From Halorhabdus tiamatea SARL4B (GTDB lineage Archaea > Halobacteriota > Halobacteria > Halobacteriales > Haloarculaceae): 64,000 nucleotides of DNA. The stretch is taken from the NCBI RefSeq assembly GCF_000470655.1, contig NC_021921.1, positions 682,001 to 746,000 of the forward strand. The letters are read 5' to 3'. A model generated the notes under the pieces. The model searched no databases, had not been told where the DNA came from, and saw only the letters and a program-made list of their open reading frames with translations. A program made the position numbers and the translations under genes. Every line of letters starts with the position of its first letter. Within the stretch, counting starts at the first letter, position 1. This document shows, in pieces, positions 43,125 to 51,348 of this stretch.

Positions 43125-43445
43125 ATGACCGACTTCGACCCGGACCGCTTTACCGACAAGTACGAGCACTACTTCACCGAGCTCCAGCAGGCCTACCGTC
43201 AGGCGTTCGAGGCGATGTCCGAACGCCACGACTCGGATCTGATCCACGGGATCGACCAGCGGATCCTCGCCGAGAGCGAACCCTTTTATGAGGAAGACGG
43301 TCGTTTTCGGATCGAACTACCCGAGGATGCCACCGACCGACTCCCCGACGTGGACGCCGACCGGCTCGAGACGGTCCTCGGAGAGTACACCGACGAACTC
43401 GCCACCCAGCTACAGGCTGTCTTCGACGTCGAGGACAACCGGTAA
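43125..43445 (+). CDS. DUF5783-like haloarchaeal protein
   Basis: A 106-residue acidic, mostly helical protein ('MTDFDPDRFTDKYEHYFTELQQAYRQAFEAM'). It is widely conserved in haloarchaea as DUF5783 (name from memory), with no visible catalytic motif. It is followed 50 bp later by the NifU-like gene on the same strand, a neighbourhood that may be conserved. Confidence 0.78.
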   Translation: MTDFDPDRFTDKYEHYFTELQQAYRQAFEAMSERHDSDLIHGIDQRILAESEPFYEEDGRFRIELPEDATDRLPDVDADRLETVLGEYTDELATQLQAVFDVEDNR

Positions 43446-43495
43446 TTGTCACAGTCCAAAGGCCTAAACCCACAGCTAGGCAACCCAAAGATACA

Positions 43496-43858
43496 ATGAG
43501 TACAGAGTCACAGGAAGGGTCGTCCGATCTCGAACAGCGCGTCGTCAACTTCCTGCGGCGCAACTTCCCCCAGATCCAGATGCACGGTGGGAGTGCAGCC
43601 GTCCAGGATCTCGACGCGGAGGCCGGCGAGGTGACGATCATGCTCGGCGGGGCCTGCAGCGGGTGTGGCATCTCGCCGATGACGGTCCAGGCGATCAAGT
43701 CCCGCATGACCAAGGAGATCCCGGAGATCGACACCGTCCACGCCAACACCGGCATGGGCGGTGGCGGCATGGGCGGGATGGAAGAACCGTCCAGCCCCGG
43801 CGACTCCCGCGGCGGGAGTCTGGACGGCGACGACGAAGGCCCGAGCGCGCCGTTCTAA
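43496..43858 (+). CDS. NifU-like Fe-S scaffold domain protein
   Basis: A 120-residue protein with the NifU C-terminal domain (about 12-85). The cluster-binding Cys pair is C54/C57 in 'GGACSGCGISPMT'. It is likely an iron-sulphur cluster carrier. The Gly/Met-rich tail ('GMGGGGMGGMEE') and acidic C-terminus are haloarchaeal. The gene ends against the convergent ketopantoate-reductase gene (4-bp overlap at 43855). Confidence 0.92.
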   Translation: MSTESQEGSSDLEQRVVNFLRRNFPQIQMHGGSAAVQDLDAEAGEVTIMLGGACSGCGISPMTVQAIKSRMTKEIPEIDTVHANTGMGGGGMGGMEEPSSPGDSRGGSLDGDDEGPSAPF

Positions 43859-44739
43859 TCCCGCAGATTTCTCTCCCGTTCCCAGCCACCCAGGAGCGCC
43901 GCCAGCATGTCGTTGACCGGCGTGTCGACGTCGCTGTCGGCCACATACCCGTTGATCGCGTCGACCTCCGTCCGGCGTCCGGCCTGGACGTCCCGGTACA
44001 TCGACGACTCGTTGTCTGCAGTCGCCTCGACGACGGATTCGAGTGCTGCGATCGCGTCGTCCTCACTGAGATCGACGCCGCGCTCTCTCGCGACGCGGGC
44101 GGTCTCGCGGGCGGCCCGCCGCGCCACCTCCGCGAGTGGGGGGTCCGCCAGCGCACCGTTGGGCACGCGAGCCAGCGCCGTCGTCGCGTTGATCCCGGCG
44201 TTGACGGCGAGTTTCTCCCAGAGCCGTCGCGGCATGTCGGCAGCGACAGTCGTCTCGATCCCGGCTTCCCGAAAGGCGTCGCCGATCCGATCTGCCAGCG
44301 CGCTCTGCCCATCGTCTGGCGGACCCAGAACGACCTCGCCGCGGCCGGTACATCGGACACCCCCCGGTTCGGCCTGGATCGCGCCGTAGGTCGCCGTGCC
44401 GGCGAGGATGTCAGTATCGAGCGCCGCCAGCCGTTCCTCATTGCCCATCCCGTTTTGCAGCGAGAGGACGCCATCGCAATCACAGCCGGAAAGTGCCTCG
44501 ACAGCCGCGGGCGTGTCGTATGCCTTGACAGTCACGATCGCCAGGTCGGTGGCATCGGGGACCGTCGTCGAGGCCTGGGGACGGACCACGTCATCGATCT
44601 CGCCAGTAATCCGCAGGCCGTCTTCGCGCACTGCCCGGACGTGCTCCTCGCGGCCGACCAACGTGACAGCGTGTTCGCGAGCGAGCAGCCCACCCAGGAG
44701 ACTCCCGAGGCTGCCCGCGCCGAAGACGACGACGTCCAT
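43855..44739 (-). CDS. panE: Ketopantoate reductase family protein
   Basis: A 294-residue protein of the PanE/ApbA family. The N-terminal NAD(P) motif is 'VVVFGAGSLGSLLGGLLA' (3-20), and the C-terminal helical domain contains the 'KLAVNAGINATTALA' segment with catalytic Lys and Asn (about 176-190) and a Glu near 'SMYRDVQAGRRTEVDAINGYV'. It reduces 2-dehydropantoate to pantoate for coenzyme A synthesis. Start at 44739; the track extension to 44982 runs into the divergent larC promoter. Confidence 0.9.
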   Translation of the reverse strand: MDVVVFGAGSLGSLLGGLLAREHAVTLVGREEHVRAVREDGLRITGEIDDVVRPQASTTVPDATDLAIVTVKAYDTPAAVEALSGCDCDGVLSLQNGMGNEERLAALDTDILAGTATYGAIQAEPGGVRCTGRGEVVLGPPDDGQSALADRIGDAFREAGIETTVAADMPRRLWEKLAVNAGINATTALARVPNGALADPPLAEVARRAARETARVARERGVDLSEDDAIAALESVVEATADNESSMYRDVQAGRRTEVDAINGYVADSDVDTPVNDMLAALLGGWERERNLRD

Positions 44740-44839
44740 TGGTGGCGCTCGGGCCGGCGAGGACAAGTCAGTACCGACCCGGGCAACAGCCCGAGCGAAC
44801 AAACCAGCGCTTTTTGTCGCGCGTCGCCTCCGATCGGAC

Positions 44840-46123
44840 ATGCACACGCTCGCGTTCGACGGCCGAATGGGTGCCAGCGGCGACATGATTCTGGGGGCGC
44901 TGCTCGACGCCGGCGCGGACCCGGACGTCCTCACACCCGTCGAGGACGCCCTCGGGGTCGAGTACGTCGTCGAACGGACCACGACGGAAAGTATCGACGC
45001 GGCGAGTGTCGACGTGCGCTATTCGGCTGATGCTGACGTTCAGAGCCACGGTCACGAGCATGAGGGCGAACACGGCCATGACCACGGCCAGAGCGATCAC
45101 GCCACCCAGGCACACGAACCCACCGCCGAGGGACACGGCCCGACGCGGAGCTACGAGGAGGTCCGCAACGTCGTCGAAGGGATGGGACTGCCGGACGCCG
45201 TCGAGAACCGTGCACTGGCGATCTTCGAGCGCCTGGGCGAAGCCGAGTCGGCCGTCCACGGCACCGATCTCGACGCGACGCACTTCCACGAGGTCGGGGC
45301 GGACGACGCCATCGCCGACGTCGTCGGCGCGAGTCTGTTGCTCGCGGACCTCGATCCCGAGAAGGTCGTCACAACGCCACTTTCGGCCGGTGACGGCGAA
45401 GTTCGGATGGCTCACGGAACGACGACCGTTCCCGCACCGGCCGTCGTCGAGATCGCCGCCGACGCGGAGTACTCGATCAACGGTGGCCCCCTCGAGCGCG
45501 AACTCCTGACGCCGACTGGCGCGGCGATCCTCGCGGAAGTCGCCGAGGGCGTCGAGACGCTCCCCGCCATGGACGTGACGACGGTTGGCTACGGCGCGGG
45601 CGACCACGACACGGGCGAGCGGGCAAATGCACTTCGAGTGCTCGTCGGCGAGACGACCGGTGAGCTTCGGCGAGAGGAAATCGCCGTGCTGGAGACGAAC
45701 GTCGACGACGCCAGCCCGGAGATGCTCGGCGCGCTCCAGGAGACGCTAACTGCGGTCGGGGCCCGCGACGTCTCGATTCTCCCGGCGACGATGAAGAAGT
45801 CCCGACCCGGCCATCTGATCAAGGTGGTCGTCAAACCGGCGGACGCCGACCGCGTGGCCCGACGGCTCGCAGAGGAGACCGGCACGCTCGGGATTCGTGA
45901 GCACGGGGCCGGTCACCGCTGGGTCGCCGAGCGAGAGACGCGGACGGTCGATCTGGTGATCGACGGCGAAACCTACGCGGTCGACGTGAAGATCGCCAGC
46001 GACCGTGAGGGGGTGTGGCTCGATGCGAGCGCGGAGTACGAGGACGCACTGGCAGTCGCCCGTGAGACGGATCGGCCAGTCAGGGAGATCATGGCCCGGG
46101 CCGAGCGGGCGCTCGACAGCTAG
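44840..46123 (+). CDS. larC: LarC-like nickel-pincer cofactor biosynthesis protein
   Basis: A 427-residue LarC-family protein, recognised by 'MHTLAFDGRMGASGDMILGALLDAGAD' at the N-terminus, 'HFHEVGADDAIADVVGASLLL', 'TPTGAAILAEVA' and 'METNVDDASPEMLG'-type segments. LarC inserts nickel into the pyridinium-dithiolate cofactor used by lactate racemase-like enzymes. The N-terminal half carries a His-rich metal-binding insert (about 69-95, 'HGHEHEGEHGHDHGQSDH') consistent with nickel storage or delivery. larA, larB and larE are not in this window. Confidence 0.88.
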   Translation: MHTLAFDGRMGASGDMILGALLDAGADPDVLTPVEDALGVEYVVERTTTESIDAASVDVRYSADADVQSHGHEHEGEHGHDHGQSDHATQAHEPTAEGHGPTRSYEEVRNVVEGMGLPDAVENRALAIFERLGEAESAVHGTDLDATHFHEVGADDAIADVVGASLLLADLDPEKVVTTPLSAGDGEVRMAHGTTTVPAPAVVEIAADAEYSINGGPLERELLTPTGAAILAEVAEGVETLPAMDVTTVGYGAGDHDTGERANALRVLVGETTGELRREEIAVLETNVDDASPEMLGALQETLTAVGARDVSILPATMKKSRPGHLIKVVVKPADADRVARRLAEETGTLGIREHGAGHRWVAERETRTVDLVIDGETYAVDVKIASDREGVWLDASAEYEDALAVARETDRPVREIMARAERALDS

Positions 46124-46135
46124 GCCCCGAAACGG

Positions 46136-46873
46136 TCACTTCTCGTCGGAGCGATGCTCCGCGAGCGCTTCCTCGATGGTCAACTCGCCGGCGGCGACCC
46201 GGCGAGCCAGCCGTTCGTCGATCGCCCGGTTGTCCGCGCCGGCCTCCCGCGAGCGCTCTTTGATCCGCTGGAGTTCCCCCGCGGTCGGCTCGATATCGAT
46301 CGAATCGACGCGCTCGCCCTCGATCCGGGCGATGTTGACGGCCGCGAGTACGTCGCCCATGCCCCGTGTGCCAGTGCCGAGGTAGGGCGTCGTTCCAGTC
46401 TCGTCGACCACCTCGACGGGGACGTCGGCGAGGTCGTCGACGATGCGGGAACCGATCAGTCGAGCACCGTCGCCGATCCGAACCAGCGGGTCAGTTGCCT
46501 CCTCGACTTCCCGGCGAACCACCTCGCCGACCTGATCGGCCGGAACCTGGAAGGCCCCGATCACCACCTCGCCAGCGAGGACGGCAATCCCCGGTTTCTC
46601 GCCGGGGTCGACCCCGACCACGATCCGCCCGGCTTCGCCACGCATGATCGCCAGGAGATCCTCGACGGCCCGCCGCGGTTCGGCGGGATTGGCTTCGACG
46701 ACTGCGACGGCGTCGGGCACCGTAACCGCGTCGTTGGGGCCGACGACGACAGCCTCGGTCCGATCGGGGAGACTCTCGTCTGGTTCGATGGTGGTGAACG
46801 TCACGCCGCGGTCGCGCAGCTCCGTGACCACGCCGTGGTAGAGTTCGAAGTCCGCGGTAGCGACGACGATCAC
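46136..46873 (-). CDS. Conserved protein with RuvC/RNase H-like motif
   Basis: A 245-residue haloarchaeal protein (GTG start at 46873). The N-terminal ~80 residues are Rossmann-like ('IVVATADFELYHGVV', 'VVVGPNDAV'). 'GRIVVGVDPGEKPGIAVLAGEVVI' (about 87-110) matches the first strand of the RuvC/RNase H fold with its catalytic Asp, and a later Asp/Glu lies in 'DGARLIGSRIVDDLADVPVEVVDE' and 'GMGDVLAAVNIARIEG'. It may be a structure-specific nuclease or an inactive relative. A C-terminal charged helix follows. Family not firmly recognised. Confidence 0.7.
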   Translation of the reverse strand: MIVVATADFELYHGVVTELRDRGVTFTTIEPDESLPDRTEAVVVGPNDAVTVPDAVAVVEANPAEPRRAVEDLLAIMRGEAGRIVVGVDPGEKPGIAVLAGEVVIGAFQVPADQVGEVVRREVEEATDPLVRIGDGARLIGSRIVDDLADVPVEVVDETGTTPYLGTGTRGMGDVLAAVNIARIEGERVDSIDIEPTAGELQRIKERSREAGADNRAIDERLARRVAAGELTIEEALAEHRSDEK

Positions 46874-46922
46874 TGACGATCCGTTTGATGCCAGGGGAAA
46901 TAAAGCCGCCGAGGTCGGAAAC

Positions 46923-47027
46923 CGTGGCTACGAGGTATCGATCCGCGGGGTTTTGGCCCCTGACCGCCAGACGAGGACCACCCAGTATGTGATCGGTCTC
47001 AACCGGCCCTGACGCCGTCGGTCGACC
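46923..47027 (+). repeat. Decayed duplicate of the radB promoter and 5' end
   Basis: This segment aligns with 48752-48853. Common blocks are CGTGGCT, then TCGATCCGCGGGGTTTT (17 identical, 46938-46954), GACC-CCAG, a GTG, and the coding-like ACCGG...GACGCCGTC. A stop (TGA) lies in the radB frame, so it is not a functional gene. It looks like the former or duplicated upstream region of radB, now separated from radB by the FG-GAP gene. Confidence 0.6.
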
Positions 47028-47137
47028 GTCGGCCCGCATGTTGTGGGCTGCCCTCAGAGTGCCGAGAGACAAAGCAGCCGGAAGATTCGGAACGAGATCC
47101 CATTACAATTAAGGGAATGCGTTCTGAATAGCACGTC

Positions 47138-48685
47138 ATGCCAACACGACGGGGCGTGCTCACGGGCCTGGCGGGGGCCGGGGCGATCGGGATCTGTGGG
47201 ACGACGATATCGACGGCACGGGCAGCCGAGTCGGCAGGACTCCATCAACAAGCCAAGCTCGCCGCTCACGACGTCGATCCGGCCGACAGGTTCGGCGATT
47301 CAGTCGCCGTGTCGGACAATGGAACCACCGTACTCGTCGGTGTCTCGGAGGACGAGGATCCGAACGGGGAACGAGCGGGGTCGGCATACGTCTTCGAACG
47401 ATCGAACGAGACGTGGAGGCCCCAGGCGAAACTCACCGCCGAGGACGGTGACACACGCGATTACTTCGGCGATGCAGTTGCCGTATCGAGCGATGGCACG
47501 ACGGCCCTGGTCGGTGCGGCGACTGACGAGGACCCGAACGGGGAGCGAGCGGGGTCGGCATACGTCTTCGAGCGATCGAATGGCGAATGGCATCAACGGG
47601 CAAAATTCATCCCGGACGATGGAGATGGAGACGATTACTTCGGCGTCTCGGTGGCGGTTTCGGGTGACGGGACGACCGCTCTCGTCGGTGCCCAAAGTGA
47701 CGAAGATCCAAATGGCGACTATGCAGGCTCAGCGTACGTTTTTCGACGGGCAAACGACGAGTGGAGCCAGCAGACGAAACTGACCGCCGAGGACGGTGAA
47801 CCGTTTGCCTTCTTCGGTATCTCGGTCGCGATATCGAGCGACGGCACGACAGTACTCGTTGGTGGGCCGAATGGCAGAAATTCGAACGATGATAACGGAG
47901 GCGCAACGTACGTATTCGATCGGTCAGATGAGAAGTGGAATCAGCGAGCGAAGCTCACCGCTGGGGACGGCAATTTGGGCGACAGCTTTGGCGATGCAGT
48001 GGCGGTTTCGGGCGATGGCACGACCGCCATCGTTGGTGGGCGAGGAGACGAGAACCCGAGCGGCACGGAGTCCGGTTCGGTCTACGCCTTCGAGCGATCG
48101 AGCGACGAGTGGAGCCAGCGGACGAAATTCACTGCCGAGGACGGTGATTCACCCGATTTCTTCGGTAATGCAGTCGCCGTGTCGAGCGACGGGACGACCG
48201 CCCTCGTCGGTGCTATCGGAGACGATGATCCGAATGGCGAAAACGCAGGCTCGGTGTACGCCTTCAGGCGATCGAACGACGAGTGGAGCCAACAGACGAA
48301 ACTCACTGCCGAGGACGGCGATGCAAACGATTCCTTCGGCGATGCAGTCGCCGTGTCGAGCGACGGGACGACCGCCCTCGTCGGTGCCATCGGAGACGAG
48401 AATCCAAACGGCGAGGAGGCCGGCTCAGCCTACGTCTTCGAGTCGGGACTATCCTCGCCGGGGACACCAGCCGTGACTGGAGAAACGCCGGCAACTGATC
48501 CCAACGACGACGGGCGATACGAGGACGTCAACGGTGACGGGGCGTTCGACATCGCCGACGTGAGCGCGCTGTTCCGGAACTACCGGAGCGAAGCGGTCCA
48601 GAACCGCCCGGAACGGTTCGACTTCAACGGCGACGAAACCAGCGACATCGTCGACGTCATCGCACTGTTGGCCAGGTTACTGTAG
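47138..48685 (+). CDS. Secreted seven-bladed FG-GAP beta-propeller with C-terminal dockerin-like domain
   Basis: A 515-residue protein. The N-terminus 'MPTRRGVLTGLAGAGAIGICG...ARA' is a Tat signal. Seven repeats of about 57 residues follow (about 40-440; core 'YFGDAVAVSSDGTTALVGA..D.DPNG..AGSAYVFERS'), an integrin-like FG-GAP propeller. The seventh lacks its last strand, which the N-terminal 'QQAKL' strand can supply (velcro closure). Repeats 6 and 7 are nearly identical, implying recent expansion. The C-terminus (about 450-515) has two dockerin-type Ca2+ loops ('DVNGDGAFDIADVSALF', 'DFNGDETSDIVDVIALL'). It is presumably an exported binding or adhesion protein. Confidence 0.88.
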   Translation: MPTRRGVLTGLAGAGAIGICGTTISTARAAESAGLHQQAKLAAHDVDPADRFGDSVAVSDNGTTVLVGVSEDEDPNGERAGSAYVFERSNETWRPQAKLTAEDGDTRDYFGDAVAVSSDGTTALVGAATDEDPNGERAGSAYVFERSNGEWHQRAKFIPDDGDGDDYFGVSVAVSGDGTTALVGAQSDEDPNGDYAGSAYVFRRANDEWSQQTKLTAEDGEPFAFFGISVAISSDGTTVLVGGPNGRNSNDDNGGATYVFDRSDEKWNQRAKLTAGDGNLGDSFGDAVAVSGDGTTAIVGGRGDENPSGTESGSVYAFERSSDEWSQRTKFTAEDGDSPDFFGNAVAVSSDGTTALVGAIGDDDPNGENAGSVYAFRRSNDEWSQQTKLTAEDGDANDSFGDAVAVSSDGTTALVGAIGDENPNGEEAGSAYVFESGLSSPGTPAVTGETPATDPNDDGRYEDVNGDGAFDIADVSALFRNYRSEAVQNRPERFDFNGDETSDIVDVIALLARLL

Positions 48686-48751
48686 CACATCCAGCCGGCG
48701 GTGGCTCTCGTGGTCGAAGTCGGCCACCTCGCCCGATCCACTCAGACTGTT

Positions 48752-48853
48752 CGTGGCTCGGCGCTGTCGATCCGCGGGGTTTTTCCACCGACCACCAGTA
48801 CCACTGCGCAGTGAGCGAGCCAATTTCGACCGGCTGTGACGCCGTCGACGACC
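48752..48853 (+). repeat. radB promoter and 5' region (second copy of the flanking repeat)
   Basis: The functional copy of the segment also found at 46923-47027: it shares CGTGGCT, TCGATCCGCGGGGTTTT (48767-48783), GACC-CCAG and GACGCCGTCG. It spans the radB promoter and its first 14 codons. Confidence 0.6.
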
Positions 48854-49494
48854 TGCTCGGCGGGGGCCTCGAACGCGGTGCCGTCACGCAGATCTACGGC
48901 CAGCCGGCGGCGGGGAAGACCAACCTCGCGCTGGGGGCGGCCGTCGAAGTCGCTGCAGGGGGTGACTCGGCGCTCTATCTCGACACAGAGGGCGTCTCGA
49001 TCGACCGCATGGAGCAACTCGCCGACGCCCGAGGGGACGTCGACAAACTGGCCTCGCGGATCATCCTCACCGAAGCCCACACGTTCGCGGAACAACAGGA
49101 AGCGGTCAGGGACGCCGAGGAGTTCGGCAGTCAGGTCGACCTGATCGTCCTCGATAGCGCGACGGGGTTCTATCGGCTGGAACGCACCGAACAGGAAGAC
49201 GGCGAGGCGTTACGGGCTGTTGCCCGCCAGATCACCCACCTCCTGAGCCTGGCTCGGAAGCACGACCTCGCCGTCGCGTTCACCAATCAGGTGTTCAGCG
49301 ATCCCGACGGCGATCGCGCACGCCCGCTCGGCGGCCACACGCTCAACCACTGGTCGTCGATCGTCCTCCGGCTGGACCGGTTTCGTGGGGGCAAGCGACG
49401 GGCCACGCTGGAGAAACACCACGCGAAAGCCACCGGCGATACCGCCCGCTTCCAGATCACGGACGCGGGGATGAGCGCCGTCGAAGACATTTAG
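48811..49494 (+). CDS. radB: DNA repair and recombination protein RadB
   Basis: A 227-residue RecA-fold protein, the archaeal RadA paralogue without the N-terminal DNA-binding domain. Walker A GQPAAGKT is at 30-37, and Walker B is in 'VDLIVLDSATG' (about 107-117). The start is GTG. RadB assists RadA in homologous recombination by acting as a mediator. The 5' region is duplicated 1.8 kb upstream. A hairpin at 49627-49650 lies 3'. Confidence 0.93.
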   Translation: MSEPISTGCDAVDDLLGGGLERGAVTQIYGQPAAGKTNLALGAAVEVAAGGDSALYLDTEGVSIDRMEQLADARGDVDKLASRIILTEAHTFAEQQEAVRDAEEFGSQVDLIVLDSATGFYRLERTEQEDGEALRAVARQITHLLSLARKHDLAVAFTNQVFSDPDGDRARPLGGHTLNHWSSIVLRLDRFRGGKRRATLEKHHAKATGDTARFQITDAGMSAVEDI

Positions 49495-49570
49495 CGAAGA
49501 AAGGAGCGACTGACAGTGGACAGCTGTCGGCGTTACAGAGAGCATACGGCGGCCGCAGGTCGCCGTTTCA

Positions 49571-49601
49571 CTGCTGGCGAAGCCGTAGGCTGAGCCAGCA
49601 G
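49571..49601. terminator. Hairpin after radB
   Basis: CTGCTGGC (49571-49578) pairs with GCCAGCAG (49594-49601), followed by a T-rich run (GAGTTTTTGG). A possible radB terminator. Confidence 0.45.
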
Positions 49602-49626
49602 GAGTTTTTGGTCCAGCTTTTTGCGA

Positions 49627-49650
49627 GACGGGTTCGCTTGCGAACCCGTC
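49627..49650. terminator. Perfect palindrome between radB and phoU
   Basis: GACGGGTTCG-CTTG-CGAACCCGTC, a 10-bp stem with a 4-nt loop, lies between the convergent radB and phoU genes. T-rich on one side (TTTTTGCGA) and A-rich on the other (AAGTAAAAAGG), it fits a bidirectional terminator. Confidence 0.6.
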
Positions 49651-49666
49651 GAAGTAAAAAGGTGGG

Positions 49667-50347
49667 TTAGTAGATCAGGGCGTCGTCGTTGTCGACCATG
49701 TACAGCGTGCGGGCGGCGATGTTGACAGCGTGGTCGCCGACGCGTTCGAGGTCACGAATCGTCAACAGGAGCCGGGAGACATCGCGCATGAGACTCTCGA
49801 TCTCTTCTTCGGACGTCTCCTCGTCGATCTCGCGTTCGATCAGCCCGCGCATGACCGTATCGGAGGCGTCCTGACACATCGCGTCGACCTCGTCGTCACG
49901 GTCGCCGATTGCATAACAGAGGTCGCCGTCCCTCTCAGTATAGGCCGTCATGGCCTGTTCGTTCATCTCGACGACTGCCTCCCCGATCGCCTGGACGTCG
50001 ACGTCGAGAGCGAGTTCCTGTTCGGCCTCGATAGCGTACTCGCCGAGGTTGACCGCGAGATCGGCCACCCGTTCGAGGTCAGTGATGATCTTGAAGCTCG
50101 CGGCGATAAACCGGAGGTCGCCGGCGACCGGCTGCTGGAGCGCCAACAGATTGACGCATTCGCGTTCGAGATCGAGATAGAGCTGGTTGATTTCGTCGTC
50201 ACCCTCGATGACCTCACGGGCGAGTTCGTCGTCTTTCTTCTCTAAGGCGTCCAGTCCAGTCCGGAGGCGGTCGAAGACCACCTCACTCATGTAGAGGACG
50301 TCCTCCTGGAGTTCGTCGAGTTTCTCCTGATATCCTTCACGTGGCAT
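49667..50347 (-). CDS. phoU: Phosphate uptake regulator PhoU
   Basis: A 226-residue two-domain helical PhoU. It shows the repeated metal-binding motif E/DxxxD ('EVIEGDDEINQLYLDLERE', 'YAIGDRDDEVDAMCQDA') and 'RDLERVGDHAVNIAARTLY' near the C-terminus. PhoU mediates phosphate signalling between the Pst transporter and its regulators. It is the last gene of the pstSCAB-phoU operon. Confidence 0.95.
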   Translation of the reverse strand: MPREGYQEKLDELQEDVLYMSEVVFDRLRTGLDALEKKDDELAREVIEGDDEINQLYLDLERECVNLLALQQPVAGDLRFIAASFKIITDLERVADLAVNLGEYAIEAEQELALDVDVQAIGEAVVEMNEQAMTAYTERDGDLCYAIGDRDDEVDAMCQDASDTVMRGLIEREIDEETSEEEIESLMRDVSRLLLTIRDLERVGDHAVNIAARTLYMVDNDDALIY

Positions 50348-50420
50348 GTTTCCTCCTGGGTGAGTCGGTCCTAAATATGTTGTTCTTTTTTAAACGATTC
50401 GAGGGTGTGTCGCGAACGCG

Positions 50421-51344
50421 TCATCCGAACTTCCCGGTGATGTAGTCCTCGACGCGCTGGCTGTCGGGATTCTCGAAGATCTTCTCAGTGTCGTCGTACT
50501 CGACGAGTTCGCCGCCGGTGAGGAATACCGCCGTCTTATCCGAGATCCGGGCCGCCTGTTGCATATTGTGGGTGACGATGACGACCGTGTACTCCTCGGC
50601 CAACTCCTCGATGAGATCTTCGATCTTCGAGGTCGCGATCGGGTCGAGCGCACTCGCGGGTTCGTCCATCAGGATGACCTCCGGGTCGACGGCGATGGCG
50701 CGAGCGATACAGAGTCGCTGTTGCTGGCCGCCCGAGAGGTCCAGGGCCGATTCGTCGAGTTGGTCCTCGACCTCCTCGAACAGCGCCGCCCGTTTCAGCG
50801 CGGTCTCGACCTTCTCGTCCAGGTTCTCGGTCTCGTCCTGGATGCGCAGGCCGTAGGCGACGTTGTCGTAGATGCTCTTCGGGAAGGGGTTGGGATGCTG
50901 GAACACCATCCCGATTTTCCGGCGCAGCGCGACCGGATCGACGTCGTCGTCGTAGACGTTCTTGCCGCGGAATCTCAGTTCACCCTCGATGCGGGCAGCG
51001 TCGATGAGGTCGTTCATGCGGTTGATCGACCGGAGGAACGTCGACTTGCCACACCCGGACGGACCGATCAATGCCGTCACACGGTTCTTCGGGATCTCCA
51101 GGGAGATGTCCTGGAGAGCCTGGACGTCGTTGTAGTAGACGTCGAGGTTTCGCGATTCGAGAACGGTCTCGGCCGCGCCGTCGCGTGTCGTCGTGCCCTC
51201 GCGCGTGATCGAGCGAGAGAGGTGACTGTCGCTGGTCGGGTCGGCTGTATCACGCCCGGTGGAATCGTCGGTTCCGTCGCCGGAACCCACGATCGTCGAT
51301 TGATCGGTACGATCGTCCGGATCGGTTGCGTTGTCCTGTGTCAT
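50421..51344 (-). CDS. pstB: Phosphate ABC transporter ATPase PstB
   Basis: A 307-residue ATPase. Walker [10 protein letters not shown], signature '[15 protein letters not shown]' and Walker B '[17 protein letters not shown]' are intact. It has an N-terminal acidic extension of about 50 residues ('[21 protein letters not shown]...') not found in bacterial PstB. It powers phosphate import through PstC and PstA. The gene begins 4 bp after pstA. Confidence 0.97.
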   Translation of the reverse strand: MTQDNATDPDDRTDQSTIVGSGDGTDDSTGRDTADPTSDSHLSRSITREGTTTRDGAAETVLESRNLDVYYNDVQALQDISLEIPKNRVTALIGPSGCGKSTFLRSINRMNDLIDAARIEGELRFRGKNVYDDDVDPVALRRKIGMVFQHPNPFPKSIYDNVAYGLRIQDETENLDEKVETALKRAALFEEVEDQLDESALDLSGGQQQRLCIARAIAVDPEVILMDEPASALDPIATSKIEDLIEELAEEYTVVIVTHNMQQAARISDKTAVFLTGGELVEYDDTEKIFENPDSQRVEDYITGKFG

Positions 51345-51348
51345 GCGT

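Noticed and set aside
47043-47783. Alternative frame over the FG-GAP repeat gene
   Set aside because: The repetitive DNA produces regular but meaningless translation in other frames.
47280-48450. CRISPR-like regular repeats
   Set aside because: The period (about 171-174 bp) reflects the FG-GAP protein repeats; there are no short identical repeats with unique spacers anywhere in the window.
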